From Petrolisthes cinctipes (taxonomy: Eukaryota; Arthropoda; Malacostraca; Decapoda; Porcellanidae): 64,000 bases of DNA. Below are positions 52,700-64,000 of this stretch, piece by piece. The position numbers were made by a program, and so were the translations under genes. Under the pieces are notes generated by a model that had not been told where the DNA came from, ran no database searches, and was given only the letters and a program-made list of their open reading frames with translations. Numbering within the stretch: the first letter of the stretch is position 1; each line of letters starts with the position of its first letter. The stretch lies in NCBI GenBank assembly GCA_033782935.1, contig JAWQEG010000488.1, positions 1 to 64,000 of the forward strand, in the 5' to 3' direction.

Positions 52700-53405
52700 C
52701 AGTCGGCAAAAAAAGTTTCGTTACCATCCTTTTAACAGTGTGATGTAATGTTGGTAATCCTGACTGGTAAGTCAGGTGTGGCGCGAGCATGGAGGTAGTA
52801 TAGGTGGAGTCGTTATGGCTCACTAATCCAGGGGAGTAAAGTGAAGCCGCCGAACTGTCATTTTCGGCGCCTTCAATATGGCGGACACCAAGATATGTTT
52901 TAGTAAAAGTGGACTTCTGACCTGATATACAAAGGTATGTGCCATCTTGAAGGCGCCGGAAATGACAGATTGGTGGCTTCACAAATCAGGTCCTACTGGC
53001 GCCTCCACCTATACTACCTCCATGGGCGCGAGTGTCATAATTATATACCTCCGTCACCCTCCCGGACCCCTCAGTGTCTAATGGTCAGGCAAGTAGGAAT
53101 GACGTACTTTTACCCAGTGCTTCTTTTTCTGGGTATTTCAAGGTTATTTTTGTTCTAAAATACTCAAACGTATTTCTTTATGTTTAATGATGAATAGATA
53201 AATAGTAATAGTTCTTGAACACTCAAAAGTTAATTTAAAATCAGTTAAACCTTTGATATAAAAAGAAAGGGAGTGCCTTCAGTTAAGTTGTCATTGACGC
53301 GGGCCCTCGAGGCACAGCTGCTCAGACGGCGGAGTACCAACCCTGCCGCGCTTATCCATGTTAAAATTAACATAGGGGTGGTAACGAAACTCTTTTTGCC
53401 GACTG
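52700..53405. mobile_element. 706-bp non-autonomous Tc1/mariner-type element, copy 1
   Basis: It has terminal inverted repeats of about 30 bp starting CAGTCGGCAAAAAAAGTTTC (right end one mismatch) and TA at 52698-52699 and 53406-53407. It is inserted in the satellite motif TGTACATGCC. No transposase coding is seen. It contains a nested foldback at 52788-53024. The interior right part is AT-rich, then a short GC-rich block (GGGCCCTCGAGG) near 53300. Confidence 0.88.
52788..53024. mobile_element. Nested 237-bp foldback element with 8-bp target duplication, copy 1
   Basis: It begins CATGGAGGTAGTATAGGTGG and ends with the exact reverse complement, perfect over 22 bp. An inner pair (TTCGGCGCCTTCA against TGAAGGCGCCGG) extends the palindrome. 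GGCGCGAG flanks it on both sides (52780-52787 and 53025-53032). Eight-bp duplications suggest hAT- or P-like mobilisation. It has no coding capacity. Confidence 0.82.
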
Positions 53406-55384
53406 TACATGCCTACTCAGATACCGGCCCAAAACATGCTGAAAATCGATATTTTAGGTGCCGAAAGTCGATATCTCAAATTAAGGCACAAAACACCCGA
53501 AAGTTCGATATTTTGGGGTCCCAGAAGCGATCTGTACATGCCTACTCCGCGTTAGAGTATTTTCAATTTACAGGCCTAAAACATACTGAAAATCGATCTT
53601 TTAGGTGCCCAAAAGTCGATATGTGCATGCATCTTCTGTACCCGTTTATATCTGAAATTCAGGCTCAAAACACCCGAAAATTCTATATTTTGGGGCCCCA
53701 GAAGCAATCTTTACATGCCTACTCAGATACAGGCCCAAAACATGCTGAAAATCGATATTTTAGGTGACGAAACTCGATATCTCAAATTAAGGCACAAAAC
53801 ACCCGAAAGTTCGATATTTTGGGGTCCCAGAAGCGATCTGTACATGCCTACTCCGCGTTAGAGTATTTTCAATTTACAGGCCTAAAACATACTGAAAATC
53901 GATCTTTTAGGTGCCCAAAAGTCGATATGTGCATGCATCTTCTGTACCCGTTTATATCTTAAATTCAGGCTCAAAACACCCGAAAATTCGATATTTTGGG
54001 GCCCCAGAAGCAATCTTTACATGCCTACTAAGATACAGGCCCAAAACATGCTGAAAATCGATATTTTAGGTGCCGAAACTCGATATCTCAAATTAAGGCA
54101 CAAAACACCCGAAAGTTCGATATTTTGGGGTCCCAGAAGCGATCTGTACATGCCTACTCCGTGTTAGAGTATTTTCAATTTACAGGCCTAAAACATACTG
54201 AAAATCGATCTTTTAGGTGCACAAAAGTCGATATGTGCATGCACCTTTTGTACCCGTTTATATCTCAAACTCAGGCTCAAAACTCCCGAAAATTCGGTAA
54301 TTTTGGGTCCTAGAAGTGATCTGTACATGCCTACTCCTAGTTAGAATGTTTTCAAGATACAGACCCAAAACATGCTCAAAATCGATATTTTAGGTGCCTA
54401 AAGTCGATATGTGATGCATCTTCAGTACCCCGTTTATATCACAAATTCTGGCTCAAAACACCCGAAAATTCGATATTTTGGGGTCCAAGAAGCGATCTGT
54501 ACATGCCTACTCCGTGTTAGAGTATCTTCAAAATACAGCCCCAAAACATGCTGAAAATCGATATTTTAGGTGCCCAAAGTCAATATGTGCATGCACCTTC
54601 TGTACCCGTTTATATCTCAAATTCAGGCTCAAAACACCCGAAAATTCGGTATTTTTTGGTCCAAGAAGCGATCTGTACATGCTTACTCCTAGTTAGAATG
54701 TTTTCAAGATACAGACCCAATATATGCTCAAAATCGGTATTTTAGGTACCCAAAAGTCGATATGTGCATGCATCTTCACTACCCGTTTATATCTCAAATT
54801 CAGGCTCAAAACACCCGAAAATTCGATATTTTGGGGTCCCAGAAGCGATCTGTACATGCTTACTCAATGCTAGAATATTTTCAAAATACAGGCCTAAAAC
54901 ATGCTGAAAAGCAATATTTTAGGTGCCTAAAAGTCGATATGTGCATGCATCTTTAGTACCCGTTTATATCTCATATTCAGGCTCAAAACGCCCGAAAATT
55001 CGGCATTTTTGGGTCCAAGAAGCGATCTGTACATGCCTACTCCGTGTTAGAGTATTTTCAAAATACATGCCCAAAACATGCTGAAAATCGATATTTTATT
55101 TGCCCAAAGTCAATATGTGCATGCATCTTCTGTACCCGTTTATATCTCAAATTCAGGCTCAAAACACCCGAAAATTCGATATTTTGGGGTCCCAGAAGCG
55201 ATCTGTACATGCCTACGCCGTGTTAGAGTATTTTCAAAATACAGGCCCAAAACATAATGAAAATCGATCTTTTAGGTGCCCAAAAGTTGATATGTGCATG
55301 CATCTTCTGTACCCGTTTATATCTCAAATTCAGGCTCAAAACACCAGAAAATTCGAAATTTTGGGGTCCCAGAAGCGATATGTA
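53406..55384. repeat. 176-bp satellite array, third block
   Basis: Satellite between the two 706-bp elements. It starts with three tandem units of about 305 bp, each one full monomer plus one deletion variant (GTCGATATCTCAAATTAAGG), then ordinary monomers. Confidence 0.95.
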
Positions 55385-56090
55385 CAGTCGGCAAAAAAAG
55401 TTTCGTTACCATCCTTTTAACAGTGTGATGTAATGTTGGTAAGCCTGACTGGTAAGTCAGGTGTGGCGCGAGCATGGAGGTAGTATAGGTGGAGTCGTTA
55501 TGGCTCACTAATCCAGGGGAGTAAAGTGAAGCCGCCGAACTGTCATTTTCGGCGCCTTCAATATGGCGGACACCAAGATATGTTTTAGTAAAAGTGGACT
55601 TCTGACCTGATATACAAAGGTATGCGCCATCTTGAAGGCGCCGGAAATGACAGATTGGTGGCTTCACAAATCAGGTCCTACTGGCGCCTCCACCTATACT
55701 ACCTCCATGGGCGCGAGTGTCATAATTATATACCTCCGTCACCCTCCCGGACCCCTCAGTGTCTAATGGTCAGGCAAGTAGGAATGACGTACTTTTACCC
55801 AGTGCTTCTTTTTCTGGGTATTTCAAGGTTATTTTTGTTCTAAAATACTCAAACGTATTTCTTTATGTTTAATAATGAATAGTTAAATAGTAATAGTTCA
55901 TGAACACTCAAAATTTAATTTAAAATCAGTTAAACCTTTGATATAAAAAGAAAGGGAGTGCCTTCAGTTAAGTTGTCATTGCCGCGGGCCCTCGAGGCAC
56001 AGCTGCTCAGACGGCGGAGTACCAACCCTGCCGCGCTTATCCATGTTAAAATTAACGTAGGGGTGGTAACGAAACTTTTTTTGCCGACTG
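55385..56090. mobile_element. 706-bp Tc1/mariner-type element, copy 2
   Basis: Same length, same ends and same nested foldback as copy 1, with TA at 55383-55384 and 56091-56092. About ten base differences from copy 1 by eye. The flanking satellite is duplicated too, so this copy arose by segmental duplication and not by a second insertion. Confidence 0.88.
55473..55709. mobile_element. Nested foldback element, copy 2
   Basis: Second copy of the 237-bp palindromic element, again flanked by GGCGCGAG (55465-55472 and 55710-55717). Confidence 0.82.
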
Positions 56091-59000
56091 TACATGCCTA
56101 CTCAGATACCGGCCCAAAACATGCTGAAAATCGATATTTTAGGTGCCGAAAGTCGATATCTCAATTTAAAGCACAAAACACCCGAAAGTTCGATATTTTG
56201 GGGTCCCAGAAGCGATCTGTACATGCCTACTCCGTGTTAGAGTATTTTCAATTTACAGGCCTAAAACATACTGAAAATCGATCTTTTAGGTGCCCAAAAG
56301 TCGATATGTGCATGCATCTTATGTACCCGTTTATATCTTAAATTCAGGCTCAAAAACACCCGAAAATTCGATATTTTGGGGCCCCAGAAGCAATCTTTAC
56401 ATGCCTACTCAGATACAGGCCCAAAACATGCTGAAAATCGATATTTTAGGTGCCTAAAGTCAATATGTGTATGCATCTTCTGCACCCGTTTATATCCCAA
56501 ATTCAACCTCAAAACAACCGAAAATTTGATATTTTTGGGTCCCAGAAGCGATCTGTACATGCCTACTCAGTGCTAGAATGTTTTCAAAATATAGGCTCAA
56601 AACATGCTAAAAATCGATATTTTAAGTGTCCAAAGTCGATATGTGCATGCATCTTCTGTAACCGTTTATATCTCAAATTCATGCTCAAAACACCCGAAAA
56701 TTCGCTATTTTAGGGTCCAAGAAGCGATCTGTACATGCCTACTCTTAGTTAGAATGTTTTTAAGATACAGGCCCAAAACATGCTCAAAATCGATATTTTA
56801 GGTGCCCTAAAGTCGATATGTGCATGCATCTTCAGTACCCGTTTATATCTCAAATTCAGGCTCAGAACAACCGAAAATTCTATATTTTTGGGTCCTAGAA
56901 ACGATCTGTACATGCTTAATCCTAGTTAGAATGTTTTCAAGATACAGGCTCAAAACATGTTAAAAGTCGATATTTTAAGTGTCCAAAGTCGATATGTGCA
57001 TGCATCTTCTGTACCCGTTTATATCTCAAATTCAGGCTCAAAACACCCGAAAATTCGGTATTTTTGGGTACGAGAAGCGATCTGTACATGCCTACTCCTA
57101 GTTAGAATGTTTTCAAGATACAGACCCAAAACATGCTGAAAATCGATATTTTAGGTGCCCAAAAGTCGATATGTGCATGCATCTTCAGTACCCGTTTATA
57201 TCTCAAATTCAACCTCAAAATACTCGAAAATTCGATATTTTTGGTCCAAGGAGCGATCTGTACATGCCTACTCCGTGTTAGAGTATTTTCAAAATACAGG
57301 CCCAAAACATGCTGAAAATCGATATTTTAGGTGCCCAAAGTCAATATGTGCATGCATCTTCTGTACCCGTTTATATCTCAAATTCAAGCTAAAAAACACC
57401 GGAAAATTCGATATTTTGGGGTCCCAAAATCGATCTGTACATACCTAATCAGTGCGAGAATATTTTTAAAATATAGGCCCAAAACATGCTGAAAATCGAT
57501 ATTTTAGGTGCCCAAAGTCGATATCTCAAATTCAGGCTCAAAACACCCGAAAACTCGATTATTTGGGGTCCCAGAAGCGATCTGTACCTGCCTACTCCGT
57601 GTTAGAGTATTTTCAAAATACAGGCCTAAAACATACTGAAAATCGATCTTTTAGGTGCCCAAAAGTCGATATGTGCATGCATCTTCTGTTCCCGTTTATA
57701 TCTCAAATTCAGGCTCAAAACACCAGAAAATTCAAAATTTTGGGGTCCCAGACGCGATCGGTACATGCCTACTCAGATACAGGCCCAAAACATGCTGAAC
57801 ATCTATATTTTAGGTGCCGAAAGTCGATATCTCAAATTAAGGCACAAAACACCCGAAAGTTCGATATTTTAGGGTCCCAGAAGCGATCTGTACATGCCTA
57901 CTCCCTGTTAGAGTATTTTCAATTTACAGGTCTAAAACATACTGAAAATCGATCTTTTAGGTGCACAAAAGTCGATATGTGCATGCATCTTCTGTACCCG
58001 TTTATATCTCAAATTCAGGCTCAAAACACCCAAAAATTCGATATTTTGGGGTCCCAGAAGCAATCTGTACATGCCTACACAGATACAGGCCCAAAACATG
58101 CTGAAAATCGATATTTTAGGTGCCCAAAGTTAATATGTGTATGCATCTTTTGCACCCGTTTATATCCCAAATTAAACCTCATAACACCCGAAAATTCAAT
58201 ATTTATGGATCCCAGACGCGATCTGTACCTGCCTACTCAGTGCTAGAAAGTTTTCAAAATATAGGCTCAAAACATGCTGACAATCGATATTTTAAGTGTC
58301 CAAAGTCGATATGTGGATGCATCTTCTGTACCCGTTTATAACTCAAATTCAGGCTCAAAACACCCGAAAATTCGGTATTTTTGGGGCCTAGAAGCGATCT
58401 GTACATGCCTACTCCTAGTTAGAATGTTTTCAAGATAGAGACCCAAAACATGCTCAAAATCGATATTTTAGGTGCCCTAAAGTCAATATGTGTATGCATC
58501 TTCTGCACCCGTTTATATCCCAAATTCAACCTCAAAACACCCGAAAATTTGATATTTTTGGGTCCCTGAAGCGATCTGTACATGCCTATTCAGTGCTAGA
58601 ATGTTTTCAAAATATAGGCTCAAAACATGCTAAAAATCGATATTTTAAGTGTCCAAAGTCGATATGTGCATGCATCTTCAGTAACCGTTTATATCTCGAA
58701 TTCAGGCTCAAAACACCCGAAAATTCGGTATTTTAGGGTCCAAGAAGCGATCTGTACATGCCTACTCCTAGTTAGAATGTTTTTAGGATACAGGCCCAAA
58801 ACATGCTCAAAATCGATATTTTAGGTGCCCTAAAGTCGTTATGTGCATGCATCTTCAGTACCCGTTTATATCTCAAATTCAGGCTCAAAACACCCGAAAA
58901 TTCGATTTTTGTTGGGTCCTATAACGATCTGTACATGCCTACTCCTAGTTAGAATGTTTTCAAGATACAGACCCAAAACATGCTCAAAATCGACCTTTTA

Positions 59001-62000
59001 AGTGCCCAAAAGTCGATATGTGTATGCATCTTCTGTACCCGTTTATATCTCAAATTCAGGCTCAAAACACCCGAAAATTCTATGTTTTTGGGTCCTAGAA
59101 GCAATCTCTACATGCCTACTCCTAGTAAGTATGTTTTCAAAATACAGGCTCAAAACATGCTAAAAGTCGATATTTTAAGTGTCCAAAGTCGATATGTGCA
59201 TGCATCTTTTGTACCCGTTTATATCTCAAATTCAGGCTCAAAACACCAGAAAATTCGGTATTTTTGGGTCCTACAAGCGATCTGTACATGCCTACTCCTA
59301 GTTAGAATGTTTTCAAGATACAGACCCAAAACATGCTCAAAATCGATATTTTTGGTGCCCAAAAGTCGATATGTGCATGCATCTTCAGTACCCGTTTATA
59401 TCTCAAATTCAGGCTCAAAACACTCGAAAATTCGATATTTTGGGGTCCAAGGAGCGATCTGTACATGCCTACTCCGTGTTAGAGTATTTTCAAAATACAG
59501 GCCCAAAACATGCTGAAAATCGATATTTTAGGTGCCCAAAGTCAATATGTGCATGCATCTTCTGGACCCGTTTATATCTCAAAATCAAGCTAAAAAAACC
59601 CGAAAATTCGATATTTTGGGGTTCCAAAAGCGATCTGTACATGCCTAATCAGTGCGAGAATATTTTCAAAATATAGGCCCAAAACATGCTAAAAATCGAT
59701 ATTTTAGGTGCCCAAAGTCGATATCTCAAATTCAGGTTAAAAACACCCGAAATTCGATTATTAGGGGTCCCAGAAGCGATCTGTACATGCCTACTCAGTG
59801 CTAGAATGTTTTCAAAATACAGGCCCAAAACATGCTGAAAATCGTTATTTTAAGTGTCCAAAGTCGATATGTGCATGCATCTTCTGTACCCGTTTATATC
59901 TCAAATTCAGGCTCAAAACACCCGAAAATTCGGTATTTTTGGGTCCCAGAAGCGATCTGTACATCCCTACTCCTAGTTAGAATGTTTTCAAGATACAGAC
60001 CCAAAACATGCTCAAAATCGATATTTTAGGTGCCCAAAAGTCGATATGTGCATGCATCTTCTGTACCCGTTTATATCTCAAATTCAGGCTCCAAACACCC
60101 GAAAATTCGATATTTTGGGGTCCCAGAATCGATCTGTACATGTCTACTCAGATGCAGGCCCAAAACATGCTGAAAATCGATATTTTAGGTGCCCAAAGTC
60201 AACATGTGTATGCATCTTCTGCACTCGTTTAAATCTCAAATTCAACCTCAAAACACCCGAAAATTTGATAATTTTGGGTCCCAGAAGCGATCTGTACATG
60301 TCTAGACAGTGCTAGAACGTTTTCAAAATATAGGGTCAAAACATGATAAAAATCGATATTTTAAGTGTCGAAAGTCGATATGTGCATGAATGTTATGTAC
60401 CCGTTTATATCTGAAATTCAGGCTCAAAACACCCGAAAATTCGATATTTTTGGGTCCCAGAAGCGATCTGTACATGCCTACTCCTAGTTTGAGTATTTTC
60501 AAAATACAGGCCCAAAACATGCTGAAAATCGATATTTTAGGTACCCAAAGTCAATATGTCCATGCATCTTCTGTACCCGTTTATATCTCAAATTCAGGCT
60601 CAAAACACCCAAAAACTCGATATTTTTGGGTCCCAGAAGCGATCTGTACATGCTTACTCCGTGTTAGAGTATTTTCAAAATACAGGCCCAAAACAAGCTA
60701 AAAATCGATATTTTAGGTGCCCAAAAGTCGATATGTCGATGCATCTTCTGTACCCGTTTATATCTCAAATTCAGGCTCAAAACACCCGAAAATTCGATAT
60801 TTTGGTGTCCCAGAAGCGATCTGTACTTGCTTACTCAGTGTTAGAGTACTTTCAAAATACAGGCCCAAAACAAGCTGAAAATCGATATTTTAGGTGACCA
60901 AAGTCGACATGTGTATGCATCTTCTGCACCCGTTTATATCCCAAATTCAACCTCAAAACACCCGAAAATTCGATATTTTTTGGTCCCAGAAGCGATTTGT
61001 ACATGCCTACTCAGTGCTAGAATTTTTTCAAAATATAGGCTCAAAATATGCTATAAATCGATATTTTAAGTGTCCAAAGTCGATATCTCAAATTCAGGCC
61101 CAAAACACCTGAAAATTTGATATTATGGTGTCCCAGAAGCGAACTGTAAATGCATTCTCCGTGTTAGAGTATTTTCAAAATACAGGCTCAAAACATACTG
61201 AAAATCGATCTCTTAGGTGCCCAAAAGTCGATATGTAAATGCATCTTCTGTACCCGTTTATATCCCAAATTTAACCTCAAAACACCCGAAAATTCGATAA
61301 TTTTGGGTCCCAGAAGCGATCTGTACATGTCTAGTCAGTGCTAGAATGTTTTTAAAATACAGGCTCAAAACATGCTAAAAATCGATATTTTAAGTGTCCA
61401 AAGTCGATATGTGCATGCATCTTCTGTACCCGTTTATATCTCAAATTCAGGCTCAAAACACCCGAAAATTCGATATTTTTGGGTCCCAGAAGCGATCTGT
61501 ACATGCCTACTCCTAGTTAGAGTATTTTCAAAATACAGGCCCAAAACATGCTGAAAATCGATATTTTAGGTGCCCAAAGGCAATATGTGCATGCATCTTC
61601 TGTACCCTTTTATATCTCAAATTCAGGCTCAAAACACCCGAAAATTCGGTATTTTTGGGTCCTAGAAGCGATCTGTACATCCCTACTCCTAGTTAGAATG
61701 TTTTCATGATACAGACCCAAAACATGCTCAAAATCGATATTTTAGGTGCCCAAAAGTCAATATGTGCATGCATCTTCTGTACCCGTTTATATCTCAAATT
61801 CAGTCTCAAAACACCCGAAAATTCGATATTTTGGGGTTCCAGAAGCGATCTGTACATGTCTACTCAGTGCTAGAATATTTTCAAAATATAGTCCCAAAAC
61901 ATGCTAAAAATCGATATTTTAGGTGCCCAAAGTCGATATCTCAAATTCAGGCCAAAAACACCCAAAAATTCGATATTTTGGGGTCCCAGAAGCGATCTGT

Positions 62001-64000
62001 ACATGCCTACTCCGTGTTAGAGTATTTTCAATATACAGGCCCAAAACATACTGAAAATCGATCTTTTAGGTGCCCAAAAGTCGATATGTGGATGCATCTT
62101 CTGTACCCGTTTATATCTCAAATTCAGGCTCAAAACACCCGAAAATTCGATATTTTGGGGTCCCAGAAGCGATCTGTACTTGCTTACTCCGTGTTAAAGT
62201 ATTTTCAAAATACAGGCCCAAAACAAGCTGAAAATCGATATTTTAGGTGACCAAAGTCAACATGTGTATGCATCTTCTGCACCCGTTTATATCCCAAAAT
62301 CAACCTAAAAAAACCCGAAAATTCGATATTTTTGGGTCCCAGAAGCGATCTGTACATGCCTACTTAATGCTAGAATATTTTCAAAATATAGGCCCATAAC
62401 ATGCTAAAAATCGATATTTTAGGTCCCCAAAGTCGATATCTCAAATTCAGGCCCAAAACACCCGAAAATTCGATATTTTGGGGTCCCAGAAGCGAACTGT
62501 ACATGCCTACTCCGTGTTAGAGTATTTTCAATATACAGGCTCAAAACATACTAAAAATCGATCTTTTAGGTGCCCAAAAGTCGATATGTAAAAGCATCTA
62601 CTGTACCCGTTTATATCCCAAATTTAACCTCAAAACACCCGAAAATTCGATATTTTTTGGTCCCAGAAGCGATCTGTACATGCCTACTCAGTGCTAGAAT
62701 ATTTTCAAAATATAGGCCCAAAACATGCTAAAAATCGATATTTTAGGTGCCCAAAGTCGATATCTCAAATTCAGGCCCAAAACACCTAAAAACTCGATAT
62801 TTTGGGGTCCCAGAAGCGATCTGTACATGCCTACTCAGTGCTAGAATGTTTTCAAAATACAGGCCCAAAACATGCTGAAAATCGATATTTTAAGTGTCCA
62901 AAGTCGATATGTGCATGCATCGTCTGTACCCGTTTATATCTCAAATTTAGGCTCCAAACACCCGAAAATTCGATATTTTGGGGTCCCAGAAGCGATCTGT
63001 ACATGCCTACTCAGATGCAGGCCCAAAACATGCTAAAAATCGATATTTTAGGTACCCAAATTGAACATGTGTATGCATCTTCTTCACTCGTTTATATCTC
63101 AAATTCAACTTCAAAACACCCGAAAATTCGATAATTTTGGGTCCCAGAAGTTATCTGTACATGTCTAGTCAGTGCTAGAATGTTTTCAAAATACAGGCTC
63201 AAAACATGCTAAAAATCGATATTTAAAGTGTCCAAAGTAGATATGTGCATGCATCTTCTGTATCCGTTTATATCTGAAATTCAGGCTCAAAACACCCGAA
63301 AATTCGATATTTTTGGGTCCCAGAAGCGATCTGTACATGCCTACTCCGTGTTAGAGTATTTTCAAAATACAGGCCCAAAACATGCTGAAAATCGATATTT
63401 TAGGTGTCCAAAGTCAATATGTGCATGCATCTTCTGTACCCGTTTATATCTCAAATTCAGGCTAAAAAAACACCCGAAAATTCGATATTTTGGGGTCCCA
63501 GAAGCGAACTGTACATGCCTATTCTGTGTAAGAGTATTTTCAAAATACAGGCCCAAAACATACTGAAAATCGATCTTTTGGGTGCCCAAAAGTCGATATG
63601 TGCATGCATCTTCTGTACCCGTTTATATCCCAAATTCAGGCTCCAAACACCCGAAAATTCGATATTTTGGGGTCCCAGAAGCGATCTGTACATGCCTACT
63701 CAGATGCAGGCCCAAAACATGCTGAAAATCGATATTTTAGGTGCCCAAAGTCAACATGTGTATGCATCTTCTGCACTCGTTTATATCTCAAATTCAACCT
63801 CAAAACACCCGAAAATTTGATAATTTTGGGTCCCAGAAGCGATCTGAACATGTCTAGTCAGTACTAGAATGTCTTCAAAATATAGGCTCAAAACATGTTA
63901 AAAATCGATATTTTAAGGTTCCAAAGTCGATATGTGCATGCATCTTCTGTTCCCGTTTATATCTCAAATTCAGGCTCAAAACACCCGAAAATTCGGTATT
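56091..64000. repeat. 176-bp satellite array, fourth block, running off the window
   Basis: Continuous satellite to the last base, so the array end is not in view. A looser higher-order match of about 2,023 bp links 56604 with 58627. Deletion variants alternate with full units, for example at about 57525, 59725, 61080, 61935, 62430 and 62760. Confidence 0.96.

Larger units (their letters stand above)
52500..56450. repeat. Higher-order repeat: 2,685-bp duplication carrying a transposon
   Basis: Two copies at an offset of exactly 2,685 across both satellite and transposon (52632/55317, 52700/55385, 53273/55958). Satellite variants next to the element are shared, for example AAACATAATGAAAATCG at about 52565 and 55250. 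The match fades near 53765/56450. The left copy also has an internal tandem of about 305 bp (53458, 53763, 54069). Confidence 0.88.

Noticed and set aside
52632..52982. 116-codon minus-strand frame, repeated at 55317-55667
   Set aside because: It spans satellite, transposon end and foldback; it is duplicated with the 2.69-kb block and matches no protein family I know.
18500..64000. Well over a hundred open frames of 60-207 codons with similar peptides (KIDILGAQSQYVHASS and the like)
   Set aside because: They are translations of the 176-bp satellite in rotating frames. They recur at 176-bp spacing, overlap each other in all frames of one strand, have no start context or splice structure, and vary as the DNA repeat does, not as a protein would.
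18490..64000. Telomeric or rDNA repeat
   Set aside because: No TTAGG or TTAGGG arrays and no rRNA-like sequence; the period and content differ.
18490..64000. CENP-B box in the satellite
   Set aside because: No match to the TTCG-A-CGGG pattern; only local TTCG occurs, so the known box cannot be claimed.

Overview
This is an animal nuclear sequence, most likely from an arthropod and plausibly a decapod crustacean. The evidence is GT-AG spliced exons of an SLC22 organic ion transporter, three kinds of non-LTR retrotransposon, a piggyBac relic, Tc1-type non-autonomous transposons, long TA/GA/CA microsatellites and a huge satellite array. The species is inferred; nothing in the sequence names it. 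There are no bacterial-style operons, CRISPR arrays, rRNA or tRNA genes that I can see. Layout: 141-3110 holds a decayed piggyBac transposon on the minus strand. It keeps its TTAA-flanked left end and is interrupted by a probable solo LTR (2181-2616). 3171-3308 is a pure TA microsatellite. 4901-8010 holds the last six exons of an SLC22 gene on the plus strand, the only host gene I can support; its 5' half is not visible. 9270-11243 is a 5'-truncated CR1/jockey-type LINE on the minus strand. It is abutted by two small Tc1/mariner-type inverted-repeat elements that share one TA dinucleotide (11246-11456 and 11459-11623). 13039-18353 is a nearly full-length but mutated LINE with gag-like zinc fingers, endonuclease, reverse transcriptase and RNase H (I-like). 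From 18490 to the end of the window (and beyond) the DNA is one tandem satellite with a 176-bp monomer, about 240 copies by eye. It is interrupted by one 5'-truncated LINE (46402-49687) and by two copies of a 706-bp Tc1-like element (52700-53405 and 55385-56090). Each 706-bp copy carries a nested 237-bp foldback element. The satellite is the main object of interest. Its 176-bp unit is itself a diverged dimer of two 88-bp halves that keep two conserved cores. Several monomer subfamilies, including two recurrent internal-deletion types, are arranged in nested higher-order repeats of about 0.3, 1.36-1.52, 1.39, 2.03, 2.69 and 6.33 kb. The 2.69-kb unit carried its transposon along when it duplicated, which gives a relative order of events. 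The many short open frames across 18.5-64 kb are translations of this satellite and are not genes. Nothing in the window works as a multi-gene pathway: one transporter gene lies in transposon-rich flanking DNA beside what looks like pericentromeric or other heterochromatin.
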